Positions 27,223 to 35,602 are shown, numbered from the stretch's first letter. The stretch: DNA of 64,000 bases from Sphaerisporangium corydalis (GCF_025506355.1 NZ_JANZYP010000040.1:24907-88906), one strand, 5' to 3'. Notes: generated from the letters alone by a model not told the origin. Numbers and translations: made by a program.

Positions 27223-28656
27223 TCATTCACCGATGTAGTGCATGACGTGCTTGACCCGGGTGTAGTCGTGCAGCCCGAAGACCGACAGGTCCTTGCCGTA
27301 ACCGGAGTGCTTGAAGCCGCCGTGCGGCATCTCCGACACGAACGGGATGTGGGTGTTCACCCAGACCACGCCGAAGTCCAGCCGCCGGGACATCCGCATC
27401 GCCCGGCCGTGGTCGGAGGTCCACACCGACGCCGACAGGCCGTACTGCACGTCGTTGGCCTTGGCGAGCGCGTCGGCCTCGTCGGAGAAGGTCTGCACGG
27501 TGATGACCGGCCCGAACACCTCGGTCTGGATCATCTCGTCGTCCTGCCGGAGGCCGTCTACGACGGTCGGCTCGAACACGAAGCCCTTCTCGCCGACGCG
27601 CTTCCCGCCGGTGACGATCTTCGCGTGGCCCGGGGTCCGCTCCAGGAAGCCCTCGACCCTGGCGAGCTGGTTCTCGTTGTTGAGCGGGCCGTAGTAGGCG
27701 TCCTCGGTGTCCAGGCCGCCGGTCGCGGTGGCCGCCGCCGCCTCGGCGAGCGCCGCCACGAACGGCTCGTGGATGCTCTCGTGGACGAGGACCCGGCAGG
27801 CCGCGGTGCAGTCCTGCCCCGCGTTGTACAGGCCGGCCCCGGCGATCGCCCCGGCCACGGCGCCGATGTTCTTGACGTCGTCGAACACGACGACGGGGGC
27901 CTTGCCGCCCAGCTCAAGGTGGACCCGCTTGAGGTCCTCGGCCGCGGACTTGGCGACCTGGACGCCCGCGCCCACCGAACCGGTGATCGCGACCATCGAG
28001 GCGGTGGGGTGGGCGACGACGGTGGCGCCGGTCTCCCGGTCGCCGACGACGACGTTGAACACGCCCGCCGGAAGAATCGTGCCCATGATCTCGGCCAGCT
28101 TCACGGTCGAGACCGGAGTGGTGTCGGAGGGCTTGAGCACGACCGTGTTGCCCGCGGCCAGCGCCGGCGCGCACTTCCAGATCGCCATCATCAGCGGGTA
28201 GTTCCACGGGGTGACCTGCCCCACGACGCCGATCGGCTCGTGCCGGATCACCGAGGTGTGGTCGGCGAGGAACTCGCCGGAGGTCGGGCCCTCAAGGGTC
28301 CGCGCGGCACCCGCGAAGAAGCGGAAGTGGTCGGCGGCCGGCGGGATCTCGTCCTCGGCCATGCGCGCCCGGGGCTTGCCCGTGTTCAGGCACTCCGCCT
28401 CGACAAGCTCCTCGGCCCGTGCTTCGATGGCATCAGCGATCTTCAGCAGGTAGCCGGCCCGCTCGGCCGGCGTCGTCTGACCCCACGAGTCGAACGCCGC
28501 CGCCGCGGCGGCGTAGGCCGCGTCGACGTCCTCCTGCCCGGAGACCGGTGCCTGGAGGTAGACCTCCCCTGTGCTCGGATCGATCACATCGGAGAACCGG
28601 CCGCTCCTGGCGTCCGCGAGTTCTCCGTTGATGAAGTTCTGCAGACGGGTGGTCAA
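27223..28656 (-). CDS. Gamma-aminobutyraldehyde dehydrogenase
   Basis: 477 residues of the NAD-dependent aldehyde dehydrogenase superfamily. Visible marks are QVTPWNYPLMMAIWK, the catalytic Glu segment LELGGKAPVVV, the catalytic Cys in YNAGQDCTAACRV, and EVFGPVITVQTF. The wording closely fits the gamma-aminobutyraldehyde dehydrogenases of polyamine breakdown (PuuC/PatD type), producing GABA from the aldehyde released by the oxidase. The start is TTG 28656 with AGGAGG six bases upstream; no ATG or GTG is suitably placed. It is divergent from an Lrp regulator across 243 bases and heads the minus-strand polyamine cluster. Confidence 0.9.
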   Translation of the reverse strand: MTTRLQNFINGELADARSGRFSDVIDPSTGEVYLQAPVSGQEDVDAAYAAAAAAFDSWGQTTPAERAGYLLKIADAIEARAEELVEAECLNTGKPRARMAEDEIPPAADHFRFFAGAARTLEGPTSGEFLADHTSVIRHEPIGVVGQVTPWNYPLMMAIWKCAPALAAGNTVVLKPSDTTPVSTVKLAEIMGTILPAGVFNVVVGDRETGATVVAHPTASMVAITGSVGAGVQVAKSAAEDLKRVHLELGGKAPVVVFDDVKNIGAVAGAIAGAGLYNAGQDCTAACRVLVHESIHEPFVAALAEAAAATATGGLDTEDAYYGPLNNENQLARVEGFLERTPGHAKIVTGGKRVGEKGFVFEPTVVDGLRQDDEMIQTEVFGPVITVQTFSDEADALAKANDVQYGLSASVWTSDHGRAMRMSRRLDFGVVWVNTHIPFVSEMPHGGFKHSGYGKDLSVFGLHDYTRVKHVMHYIGE

Positions 28657-28694
28657 CGTTGACCTCCTCGTGAGGTGGGCTGAGTTGTCGCGAC

Positions 28695-28759
28695 TCTGAC
28701 AGAGGTCAGACGGGACGACAAGGGATTTCGTCGCGAATATATCAAATTGCTACGAAATC
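28695..28759. promoter_or_regulatory. Palindromes between dehydrogenase and Lrp genes
   Basis: TCTGAC-AGAG-GTCAGA (28695-28710) is a perfect 6-bp inverted repeat. GATTTCGT (28724-28731) and ACGAAATC (28752-28759) form 8-bp arms flanking an AT-rich core. A TTGACA hexamer follows at 28762-28767. These lie in the only AT-rich stretch nearby and are good candidates for Lrp binding and divergent promoters. Confidence 0.5.
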
Positions 28760-28899
28760 GCTTGACAGAGGACAATGAGCTGACAACATGTCGCACCAGG
28801 ACGGCAACATGGCGGGAACGGCGCCGTAACGATATTGCGGTAGCCGACGGGGTGCCAGGTCTGCGCGAGCCGGCGGGGTGCCAGGGAGGACGCGGGCAG

Positions 28900-29397
28900 A
28901 TGACGACGCCGCCGAAGGCGCGACGGGACAACAACGACGCCAGGCCGGGTCCGGTGGTCCTCGACGAGATCTCCAAGCAGATCATCGAGGAACTGCAGGC
29001 GGACGGCCGCAAGCCGTACGCCGCGATCGGCAAGGCCGTAGGACTGTCGGAGGCGGCGGTCCGCCAGCGGGTCCAGCGCCTGCTCGACGCCGGCGTCATG
29101 CAGATCGTCGCCGTGACCGACCCCCTCACCCTGGGCTTTCCCCGCCAGGCGATGATCGGCATCAAGTGCGAGGGCGACCTGGAGACGGTCGCCGACAAGC
29201 TGTCGTCCATCGACGAGATCGACTACGTCGTGCTCACGGCGGGTTCGCTCGACATCATGGTGGAGGTCGTCTGCGAAGGCGACAACCACCTCCTGGAGAT
29301 CCTCGGCAAGATCCGCGCCATCCCCACGGTCCGCGCCACCGAGACCTTCGTCTACCTCAAACTCCGCAAACAAACCTACTCCTGGGGCACCCGCTAA
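28900..29397 (+). CDS. Lrp/AsnC family transcriptional regulator
   Basis: 165 residues. The N-terminal helix-turn-helix is LDEISKQIIEELQADGRKPY through LSEAAVRQRVQRLLDAGVM. The C-terminal RAM effector domain contains GIKCEGDLETVADKL and YVVLTAGSLDIMVEVVCEGD. Such regulators respond to amino acids or related metabolites. Position, divergent from the dehydrogenase, suggests it controls the polyamine cluster. Start ATG 28900 has GGGAGG upstream; the frame is open further upstream but without the usual regulator N-terminus. Confidence 0.92.
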   Translation: MTTPPKARRDNNDARPGPVVLDEISKQIIEELQADGRKPYAAIGKAVGLSEAAVRQRVQRLLDAGVMQIVAVTDPLTLGFPRQAMIGIKCEGDLETVADKLSSIDEIDYVVLTAGSLDIMVEVVCEGDNHLLEILGKIRAIPTVRATETFVYLKLRKQTYSWGTR

Positions 29398-29424
29398 CCC
29401 CCACCCCTCCCCCCTCACCCCCCG

Positions 29425-29454
29425 GCCCGAAAGGTCCTCGCCTTCGGCTCGGGC
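29425..29454 (+). terminator. Hairpin after the Lrp gene
   Basis: GCCCGA (29425-29430) pairs with TCGGGC (29449-29454), with AAGG/CCTT extending the stem inside. It lies 28 bases after the Lrp stop. A near copy of the same hairpin recurs around 29723-29752 as part of a larger duplication. Confidence 0.5.
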
Positions 29455-29640
29455 AGTATTACCAAGGCCTCCCGGCCCTACCGCCCTACCGGCCGTACCG
29501 GCCCACCCAGCTTTCGACACTGCCTGACCCGCTGACCCGCACCAGAGCCGCGCGGTCGTATCCTCCGCCGCTGCTGTGCTCCTCCACTCCGCAACCCGCA
29601 CGGCCGCACCCTCGGCCGCTGCTGTCCTCATGCACCCCCG

Positions 29641-29690
29641 GGCGCCGACGCGGCGGGACGGTGCACGGCGAATCCGGCGCCCTGTACGGC
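29641..29690 (-). repeat. REP-like element, copy 1
   Basis: Bounded by GGCGCCG (29641-29647) and CGGCGCC (29675-29681), which can pair, followed by CTGTACGG. It matches in reverse orientation the elements at 42869 and 63526-63917. Confidence 0.65.
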
Positions 29691-29869
29691 GCCAAGCCAG
29701 GCCGAATACGGCGCCAAGCCAGGCCGAAAGGTCCTCGCCTTCGGCTCGGGCTGTAATACCAAGGCCTCCCGGCCCTACCGACCCACCCAGCTTTCGACAC
29801 TGCCTGACCCGCTGACCCGCACCAGAGCCGCGCGGTCGTATCCTCCGCCGGTGCTGTGCTCAGCTACCG

Positions 29870-29919
29870 GGCGCCGACGCGGCGGGACAGTGTACGGCGA
29901 ACTCGGCGCCCTTTACGGC
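29870..29919 (-). repeat. REP-like element, copy 2
   Basis: Same arms as copy 1 (29870-29876 and 29904-29910) and about 85 percent identical by eye, 229 bases further on. Confidence 0.65.
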
Positions 29920-29986
29920 GCCCAAGTGTCCGCCGAGCCCTTCCCAGCACTCATTGGGCCGTTATGTAGGGCGGCCAATGGCTGGG

Positions 29987-31027
29987 TCAGGCGGGTTGTC
30001 CCTGTTCCATGGAGGCGCGGCGGTCCAGGACGTCGGCGATCTCGGCGAGGAAGGCGTCCACCTGGGCCACCGCGTAGCCCGTTTTGAAGACCACGGTGGA
30101 GAAAGTCGCGGTCCTGACCTGTTCGGCGGTGAGCGGATGGTCGGTCGTCCCGCGCAGGGTCGCCACGATGCGGTCGAGGAAGACGTCGACCTCGTCCTCG
30201 TTGTAACCGGCCCCCAGCCGTCCAGGACGAAAGAGCACCCGCTCGACCCGCGCCGCCTGGGACTCCAGCCAGACCGCTCTGACCGTCTCCACCTCCACGA
30301 CCTGCGGACTCTCCCTCGAACCCGATCCCGAGGCCGCTACCGAACCCGATCCCGCTACCAAGCCCGATCCCGATCCCGGATTCGGACCCGCCCCCGGATT
30401 CACACCAAAACCCGGACCCGGACCGGACACCGTGCCCGCACCGAATCCCGTACCCCCGCCAGACTCCGTACCCGCGCCAGACCCGGCACCCACACCGGAC
30501 CCCGTACCCGCACCGGACCCCGTACCCGCACCGGACCCCGTACCCGGACCAGACGCACCCCGACCAGACGTACCCGGACCAGACCCCGAGCCCCCAGGAA
30601 CCTCCGAACCCGCCCCAGCCCCCTCGGCCCCCTTCTCCGACAGGCCCGGCATCGTCGGTGCGTCGTCGTCCTCCGGTCGCACGTCCGACAGCCCGGGGAA
30701 CAGCTGCGCGTTCTCCACCTCGTCCACCGCCGCTACCGACGAAACAGAGGAGATATTCGGAATATGCGAAATATCCGATAGATCCGGCACCTGGCGACCG
30801 CGCGTCTCCACGGCCACCACGAAAGCGTCCAGCGCATAGTCGACGGCGACCTCGTGGTACCCGCCCAATTTCGTGTCGAAGCGCGCCATCCGAATCTCGT
30901 CGGCCGTCACCGGAGCCCCGTCCAGCGAACCCCGCCCGAGAGTAGCCTCGATACGCAGGATCAGCGCGTCGACCTGGTCGGGGTCGTAGCCTGTCCGCAC
31001 CCCCAGAACTCGTGGAAAGCGGTTCAC
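29987..31027 (-). CDS. DivIVA-domain protein with low-complexity linker
   Basis: 346 residues. Four short DivIVA-type coiled modules are visible: GYDPDQVDALILRIEATL and GYHEVAVDYALDAFVVAVE near the N-terminus, and GYNEDEVDVFLDRIVATL and GYAVAQVDAFLAEIADVL at the C-terminus. Each has the family G-Y-x-x-x-x-V-D-x-F/L pattern. Between them lies about 110 residues of Gly/Ser/Thr/Pro, including repeated GSGAGT units. The protein should be cytoplasmic and peripheral, possibly polar or septal, but lacks the long coiled coil of true DivIVA/Wag31. Start GTG 31027 has GGGAGG upstream. It converges on the Lrp gene and is divergent from the ABC pair. Confidence 0.8.
   Translation of the reverse strand: MNRFPRVLGVRTGYDPDQVDALILRIEATLGRGSLDGAPVTADEIRMARFDTKLGGYHEVAVDYALDAFVVAVETRGRQVPDLSDISHIPNISSVSSVAAVDEVENAQLFPGLSDVRPEDDDAPTMPGLSEKGAEGAGAGSEVPGGSGSGPGTSGRGASGPGTGSGAGTGSGAGTGSGVGAGSGAGTESGGGTGFGAGTVSGPGPGFGVNPGAGPNPGSGSGLVAGSGSVAASGSGSRESPQVVEVETVRAVWLESQAARVERVLFRPGRLGAGYNEDEVDVFLDRIVATLRGTTDHPLTAEQVRTATFSTVVFKTGYAVAQVDAFLAEIADVLDRRASMEQGQPA
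30300..30600. repeat. Minisatellite inside the DivIVA-like gene
   Basis: Degenerate tandem units, the clearest being an 18-nt CCCGTACCCGCACCGGAC-type word repeated around 30480-30545, with 6-nt CCCGAT/CCGATC variants around 30315-30385. It codes the GSGAGT-type linker. Confidence 0.75.
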
Positions 31028-31301
31028 ACCCAGTCCTCCCGGTTCACGTGACGCGCTGAGTTCCCTTCTTTACCATTCTGGGGGGGATGACATGGGGAAA
31101 TCCAGGCAGTTAGCCGACGGCCGCGTACCGTAGAACCCACGTCACAGGACGCGACGGACCCCCGGAAACCGCCTCGGCCGGAGCCGACGACCAGGTCACA
31201 CGTCTATACCGGCCAGATGACGAACCCGTCCGGAGGCGTGATCAGGCATCTCCCTCCGGCGGGGAGGCTTCGGGCGATCAGTGCCGGTAGGCTTCCGAAT
31301 C

Positions 31302-32030
31302 ATGCGGCTCGCGAACCTCTCCTTCCGCTACGCCCGCCGCGCCCCCTGGGTCCTGCACGACGTGGACCTCGACCTGCCTCCTGGCACGATCGCCGAGGTC
31401 ACGGGACGCAACGGCGCAGGCAAATCCACCCTCCTGAGACTGCTCGCGGGCACCGCGCGCCCCACCCGGGGCTCGATCACCGCCCGCCCCCCGGTCGTCG
31501 GGTACGCCCCCGAGATCTTCCCCGTGGCCCAGCCCTTCACGGTGACCGCCTACCTGTCCCACATGGCGGCCGTCCGCGGGATCCCGGCCACGACCATCGG
31601 GCCGTGGGCCGAACGCCTCGGCATGACCTCCCTCCTCGACGTGCCGCTCGGCGACCTGTCCAAGGGCAGCGCGCACAAGGTCGGCCTGGCGCAGGCGCTG
31701 CTCGCCCCGCCGGGCCTGCTGATCCTCGACGAGCCGTTCTCCGGCCTGGACGAGCAGACCCGTGCGGAACTCCCCGCCCTCGTCGACGAGGTCGCGGCGG
31801 CCGGAGGCATCGTGGTGGTCAGCGACCACCAGAACGGTCTCGCCGGGCATCCCGGCGTCACCCACCTGACCTTGGAGAACGGCACGGCGCACGCGTCCGG
31901 CGCCACCAGGCCCGCCACCTCCGGACAGTCGATCATCGAGATCCTGGTGGACACCGGCGACGCCGAGGCGGTGACCCAGAAGCTCCAGGCCGAGGGCTAC
32001 GACGCCCGCCTCCAAGGAGAAGCCCCATGA
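31302..32030 (+). CDS. ABC transporter ATPase
   Basis: 242 residues. Walker A EVTGRNGAGKSTLLRLLAG, Walker B GLLILDEPFSGLD and switch VVVSDHQNG are clear. The signature motif is the variant LSKGSAHKVGLAQALL instead of LSGGQ, as seen in some drug and bacitracin-type exporters. It is probably the ATPase of a small exporter with the membrane protein that starts 52 bases downstream. Start ATG 31302 (weak GGTAGG upstream); GTG 31281 is in frame. The substrate is unknown. Confidence 0.85.
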   Translation: MRLANLSFRYARRAPWVLHDVDLDLPPGTIAEVTGRNGAGKSTLLRLLAGTARPTRGSITARPPVVGYAPEIFPVAQPFTVTAYLSHMAAVRGIPATTIGPWAERLGMTSLLDVPLGDLSKGSAHKVGLAQALLAPPGLLILDEPFSGLDEQTRAELPALVDEVAAAGGIVVVSDHQNGLAGHPGVTHLTLENGTAHASGATRPATSGQSIIEILVDTGDAEAVTQKLQAEGYDARLQGEAP

Positions 32031-32082
32031 CCGCCCCCAGCCGCCCGAACCAGGCGGACCGGTCACGACCTGGAGTGACACC

Positions 32083-32766
32083 ATGAGGCCCACGATGTCG
32101 CTGGCCCGGTTCAAGTTCGCCGGCTACCTGCGGTCCCACCGCGTCATCCAGCCGTTCGTGGGCCTGCTGGGCGTCATGATCATCCTGTACTCCATGCGGG
32201 TGCCGCTGGGACAGGAGCTGTCCTCCTACGCCGACTCAGCGGCGCTGCTCGTCCCGGTCTTCGCCTGGGCGGCCAGGGGCCTGCTCGACACCGAGCCGGA
32301 CGTGCAGAGGCTGATCTCCAGCACGGCCGCCGGACGGCCGGGGCGCGAGGTGGCCGCGGGCCTCATCGCCGCGGCGGCCGTGAACATCGTCCTGGCCGCC
32401 CTCGCCCTCGCCATCCCGCTGATCATCGGATTCACCGCCATGCCCGGCGCTCCGGTCCTGCTGGGCGGGCTCGTCCTCCAGGTGTTCTCGCTGCTCACCG
32501 GAACCGCCCTCGGGGCGCTCGCCAGCCGTCCCATCCTGCGGGATCCCGCGACCTCGGCCCTCACGATGCTCGGCGCGTACGCGGCCATCCTGCTGGTCAG
32601 CCTCGTACCGATCACCTGGCTGACCGTCCCCGTGATCGCCTGGATGCGCGCGGCCCACACCCCGGCCTCCCTCAACCAATCCCTCGCCGGCCTGTCGGCG
32701 ATCACGGTCTTCTGGTGCGCGGCGGCCCTCCTCGCCTACACCTACCTCCGCCGCACCCGCCCCTAA
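32083..32766 (+). CDS. ABC-2-like membrane permease
   Basis: 227 residues with about six hydrophobic helices (VIQPFVGLLGVMIILYS; SAALLVPVFAWAARGLL; VNIVLAALALAIPLIIGF; VLLGGLVLQVFSLLTGTAL; SALTMLGAYAAILLVSLVP; LSAITVFWCAAALLAYTY). No sequence motif identifies it; pairing with the ATPase upstream makes it the likely channel. Start ATG 32083 has TGGAGT upstream. Its TAA overlaps the convergent TetR stop by two bases. Confidence 0.75.
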   Translation: MRPTMSLARFKFAGYLRSHRVIQPFVGLLGVMIILYSMRVPLGQELSSYADSAALLVPVFAWAARGLLDTEPDVQRLISSTAAGRPGREVAAGLIAAAAVNIVLAALALAIPLIIGFTAMPGAPVLLGGLVLQVFSLLTGTALGALASRPILRDPATSALTMLGAYAAILLVSLVPITWLTVPVIAWMRAAHTPASLNQSLAGLSAITVFWCAAALLAYTYLRRTRP

Positions 32767-33392
32767 GCGGGCAACGAGGGCCGCACGCGGAGCCCATCGC
32801 AGACGACCGAGATCATGCGCTGCCGTGCGGCGTCGTCGAGGCCCTCGCGTTCACGGGCCAGGCAGCCGACGACCAGCGCCTTGACGTCGGCGGTGTCGAC
32901 GTCCGGGCGTACCGCCCCGGCTTGCTGGGCCCTGGCGAGCAGGCAGTGCAGGACATTGCCGAAGTCCCGGTTCGCGGCCGACGCGGTGGCGTGGATGTCG
33001 AAGCCCGCGCTGCTGAGCGCGTCGCCGACCGAGTGGTCGGCCGCGCTTTCCTCCACCAGAACGGCGAAGAAGCTGAAGAACGCGGTGGCCGGGTCGTGGC
33101 CGGCGGCGAGTTCGTCGGCGCGCTGGACGAGCTGCCCGATGCGGTTGAGCACGACCGCCGCGAACAGCTCCTCCTTGGTGGGGAAGTGCCTGCTGAAGGT
33201 GCCGGTGCTGACGCCCGCCCGCCGGGCGATCTCGCGTACGGACACCGAGGCGCCGTGTTCGGCGAACGCGGCGAACGCGGCCTCGAGAAGCCGCGCCTGG
33301 TTGCGACGACCGTCGGCACGCTGGCGTCTGACCGGGCCGGCTGCGGCCCGGTCGTCCGTCGCGCCCGGTTCCGGGTGTGGTTCCTGTGCCAT
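32763..33392 (-). CDS. TetR family regulator
   Basis: 209 residues. The N-terminal HTH reads RLLEAAFAAFAEHGASVSVR then EIARRAGVSTGTFSRHFPTK, a classic TetR DNA-binding helix set. The C-terminal ligand domain is helical and unassigned. Start ATG 33392. It lies tail-to-tail with the permease and 59 bases downstream of the ABM gene on the same strand. The palindrome at 33792-33809 in the next intergenic region is a good candidate for its operator. Confidence 0.9.
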   Translation of the reverse strand: MAQEPHPEPGATDDRAAAGPVRRQRADGRRNQARLLEAAFAAFAEHGASVSVREIARRAGVSTGTFSRHFPTKEELFAAVVLNRIGQLVQRADELAAGHDPATAFFSFFAVLVEESAADHSVGDALSSAGFDIHATASAANRDFGNVLHCLLARAQQAGAVRPDVDTADVKALVVGCLAREREGLDDAARQRMISVVCDGLRVRPSLPA

Positions 33393-33451
33393 CAAGGTCG
33401 ATCCTAGACAGCTGTTCACCCGTCGCTGTGCCTGGCGACGGGCGGGACGGA

Positions 33452-33745
33452 CTACATCTGGACGGGCTGCGACCCGCTGATCTCATACCGCGCGATCTCC
33501 ATGCCGAGCACGGCCGGGGTGGGACGCCCCGGCCGTGCCATCGTGGCCAGGTGGGCCGCGAGGTGGTCCTCGGACACCCACCGCTCGTACACGTTGACCC
33601 GGCCGGGCTCGACCGGATCAGCGGCCACCACGTAGTCAAGGCATCCAGGTTCGGCTCGCGCCTCCCGCACGGACGCCTCCAGGCCGGCGAGCAACGCGTG
33701 GCGGTGCTCCGGCTCGACGTAGCCCTTACCAGCGACGATCAACAT
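33452..33745 (-). CDS. Antibiotic biosynthesis monooxygenase (ABM) domain protein
   Basis: 97 residues, a single ferredoxin-like ABM domain: MLIVAGKGYVEPEHRHALL, EPGCLDYVVAADPVEPGRV, YERWVSEDHLAAHLAT. Such small dimers are cofactor-free quinol monooxygenases (YgiN-like) or act on polyketides. Start ATG 33745 with GGAGG eight bases upstream. Divergent from the NmrA-like gene and probably co-transcribed with the TetR gene. Confidence 0.85.
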   Translation of the reverse strand: MLIVAGKGYVEPEHRHALLAGLEASVREARAEPGCLDYVVAADPVEPGRVNVYERWVSEDHLAAHLATMARPGRPTPAVLGMEIARYEISGSQPVQM

Positions 33746-33791
33746 GTTCGACCTCCGTTGTGCCGGTGTTCCACGACAAGATAACACTTAA

Positions 33792-33814
33792 ACGGGACGC
33801 GTGTCCCGTATAGT
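33792..33814. promoter_or_regulatory. TetR-type operator over a divergent promoter
   Basis: ACGGGAC-GCGT-GTCCCGT (33792-33809), perfect 7-base arms. A TATAGT -10 for the plus-strand gene (33809-33814) overlaps the right arm by one base; TTATCT on the opposite strand lies at 33779-33784. Binding here would block both directions. Confidence 0.7.
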
Positions 33815-33848
33815 TGGCCGCCTACCACCCCCGAGAGAAGGCGGCATC

Positions 33849-34460
33849 ATGCGTCTCGCCATCTTTGGCGCCACCGGTCGCACCGGTCGCGTCGTCGTCG
33901 AGCGGGCCCTCCGGCGCGGACATCAGGTGACCGCGCTGAGCAGGGATCCAGCGGCGATCCCGCCCCGCGACCGGCTCCGCGTGATACCCGGTGACGTGCG
34001 TGACCTCGCGCCGGTCGCGCGGGCGATCGAGGACGCGGACGCGGTCGTCAGCACCCTCGGCAGGCGGCGGCGCGGACCGGCGATCTGCACGGAAGGAACT
34101 CGCACCATCCTGTCCGCGATGGCCACCGGCCGCCCACGCCGGCTCCTCGTGCTCACCAACTACGGCGTCGCCGAAAGCCGTCACCGCGGCCTGTACGTCG
34201 CCGCCTCGTGGCTGCTGGAGCGGTCGGTGCTCCGCGACAAAGAACACATGGAAGCCCTGATACGACCAAGTGCCACCGAGTGGACACTGGTCCGAGCGCC
34301 GATCCTGACCGACGGACGGCGTACCGGGGACTACCGCACCGGTACGGACCTGCGGCTGACCTTCACTTCTCATGTGTCCCGTGCGGACATCGCCGAGTTC
34401 ATGCTGTCCGAACTCGAAGAACGCGCCTACCTGCGCCAAGGGGTCTCCATCACGTCCTGA
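33849..34460 (+). CDS. NAD(P)-binding reductase, NmrA/SDR-like
   Basis: 203 residues. The Rossmann motif is RLAIFGATGRTGRVVVERAL, followed by ADAVVSTLGRR, LLVLTNYGVAE and WTLVRAPILTDG, typical of atypical short-chain (SDR_a5/NmrA-like, BVR-B-like) proteins. It probably binds NADP and reduces a flavin, quinone or other small substrate. Start ATG 33849 with GAAGG upstream; shares the operator at 33792 with the ABM/TetR side. Confidence 0.85.
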   Translation: MRLAIFGATGRTGRVVVERALRRGHQVTALSRDPAAIPPRDRLRVIPGDVRDLAPVARAIEDADAVVSTLGRRRRGPAICTEGTRTILSAMATGRPRRLLVLTNYGVAESRHRGLYVAASWLLERSVLRDKEHMEALIRPSATEWTLVRAPILTDGRRTGDYRTGTDLRLTFTSHVSRADIAEFMLSELEERAYLRQGVSITS

Positions 34461-34520
34461 AACACGGCTCCGGCTGCGCGACGCGTCCTCTCCCGCTTCG
34501 TCGCCGTCCCGCAGACGCCT

Positions 34521-35570
34521 TCAGTGATTCGCGTAGCCGGGGATGCCGGCCCTGATGCGCTCGAGTTCGCGTTCGTCGGAGATGCCCTGGAAGTCGTGGC
34601 GCGGTGTGTAGGGAGCCTCCAGGCGGCGGGCTTCATCGTCGGTGAGGTCGAGGTCGAGGGAGGCGACGGCGTCGTCGATCTGCCCGATGGTGCGGGCGCC
34701 GACGAGAGGGGCCGCGACGACGGGGTTGCGGCGCAGCCAGGCCAGGGCGACCTGGGCACGGGAGAGGCCGCGGTCCTCGGCGATGGCACCGACCGCGTCG
34801 ATGATGAGCCGGTCGCTGTCGGCGTTGGCCTTGTAGAGCATGTCGGCGTAGCCGCCGTCGCTCGCCGCCCGCTCGCCGGCGTTGGCCTGGTCGAAGGGCC
34901 GGGCAAGCCGGCCGCGGGCCAGCGGGCTCCACACCATGGTCGCGACGCCCTCGTCGGCGCACAGGGGCAGCATCTCGCGCTCCTCCTCCCGCGCCACCAG
35001 GTTGTAGTGGTTCTGCATCGTGGCGAAACGGGCCCAGCCGTGACGTTCCTGCAGGTGGAGGGCTTTGGCGAACTGCCAGGCGTGCATGGACGAGGCGCCG
35101 AGGTAGCGGACCTTGCCGGCCTTGACCACGTCGTGCAGGGCCTCCAGGGTCTCCTCCAGCGGGGTGGCGCCGTCGAACCGGTGGATCATGTAGACGTCGA
35201 CGTAGTCCGTGCCGAGGCGGCGCAGGCTGTGGTCGAGCTCGGTCATGATCGCCTTGCGGGACAGGCCTGCGCTGTTGGGGCTGCCCGGCCGCATGGGGTG
35301 CCGCAGCTTGGTGGTGATCACGACGTCGTCGCGGACGGCGAAGTCCTTCAGCGCACGGCCGAGGATCGCTTCGCTGGTGCCGTAGGAGTAGAGGTTGGCG
35401 GTGTCGAAGAAGTTGACGCCCGCTTCCAGGGCGTGCTTGATCAGGGGACGGCTGGCCTCCTCGTCGAGCGACCAGGCGGGGTGCCCCACGCCGGGCTCGC
35501 CATAGGTCATCGCGCCGATCGCGATCGGGGAGACGTCCAGGCCGGTACGACCGAGTTTGATGTAACGCAC
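34521..35570 (-). CDS. Aldo/keto reductase
   Basis: 349 residues, TIM-barrel AKR. Catalytic tetrad is visible: Asp in NFFDTANLYSYGTSE with the Tyr, Lys in VVITTKLRHP, His in VYMIHRFDGAT. NADPH-binding segment: VVAAPLVGARTIGQIDDAV. YIKLGRTGLDVSPIAIGAM is the usual N-terminus. Substrate unknown. It starts at GTG 35570 behind AGGAG. Two matched palindromes lie 33-81 bases upstream. Confidence 0.92.
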   Translation of the reverse strand: MRYIKLGRTGLDVSPIAIGAMTYGEPGVGHPAWSLDEEASRPLIKHALEAGVNFFDTANLYSYGTSEAILGRALKDFAVRDDVVITTKLRHPMRPGSPNSAGLSRKAIMTELDHSLRRLGTDYVDVYMIHRFDGATPLEETLEALHDVVKAGKVRYLGASSMHAWQFAKALHLQERHGWARFATMQNHYNLVAREEEREMLPLCADEGVATMVWSPLARGRLARPFDQANAGERAASDGGYADMLYKANADSDRLIIDAVGAIAEDRGLSRAQVALAWLRRNPVVAAPLVGARTIGQIDDAVASLDLDLTDDEARRLEAPYTPRHDFQGISDERELERIRAGIPGYANH

Positions 35571-35602
35571 GGAAGGACTCCTGCCGGGAGAAGGTAACCT
35601 AA

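Larger units (their letters stand above)
29398..29986. repeat. Non-coding stretch with a duplicated 140-155 bp block
   Basis: No gene is supported in these 589 bases. Bases 29426-29580 recur at 29724-29860 with over 90 percent identity by eye; the first copy has an extra GCCCTACCGGCCGTACCG-like insert of roughly 18 bases. Between and after them lie two copies of the REP-like element (29641-29690 and 29870-29919). Confidence 0.8.

Noticed and set aside
31217..32086. 289-residue frame overlapping the ABC ATPase
   Set aside because: Arg/Pro-rich shadow frame; the true ATPase frame has all nucleotide-binding motifs.
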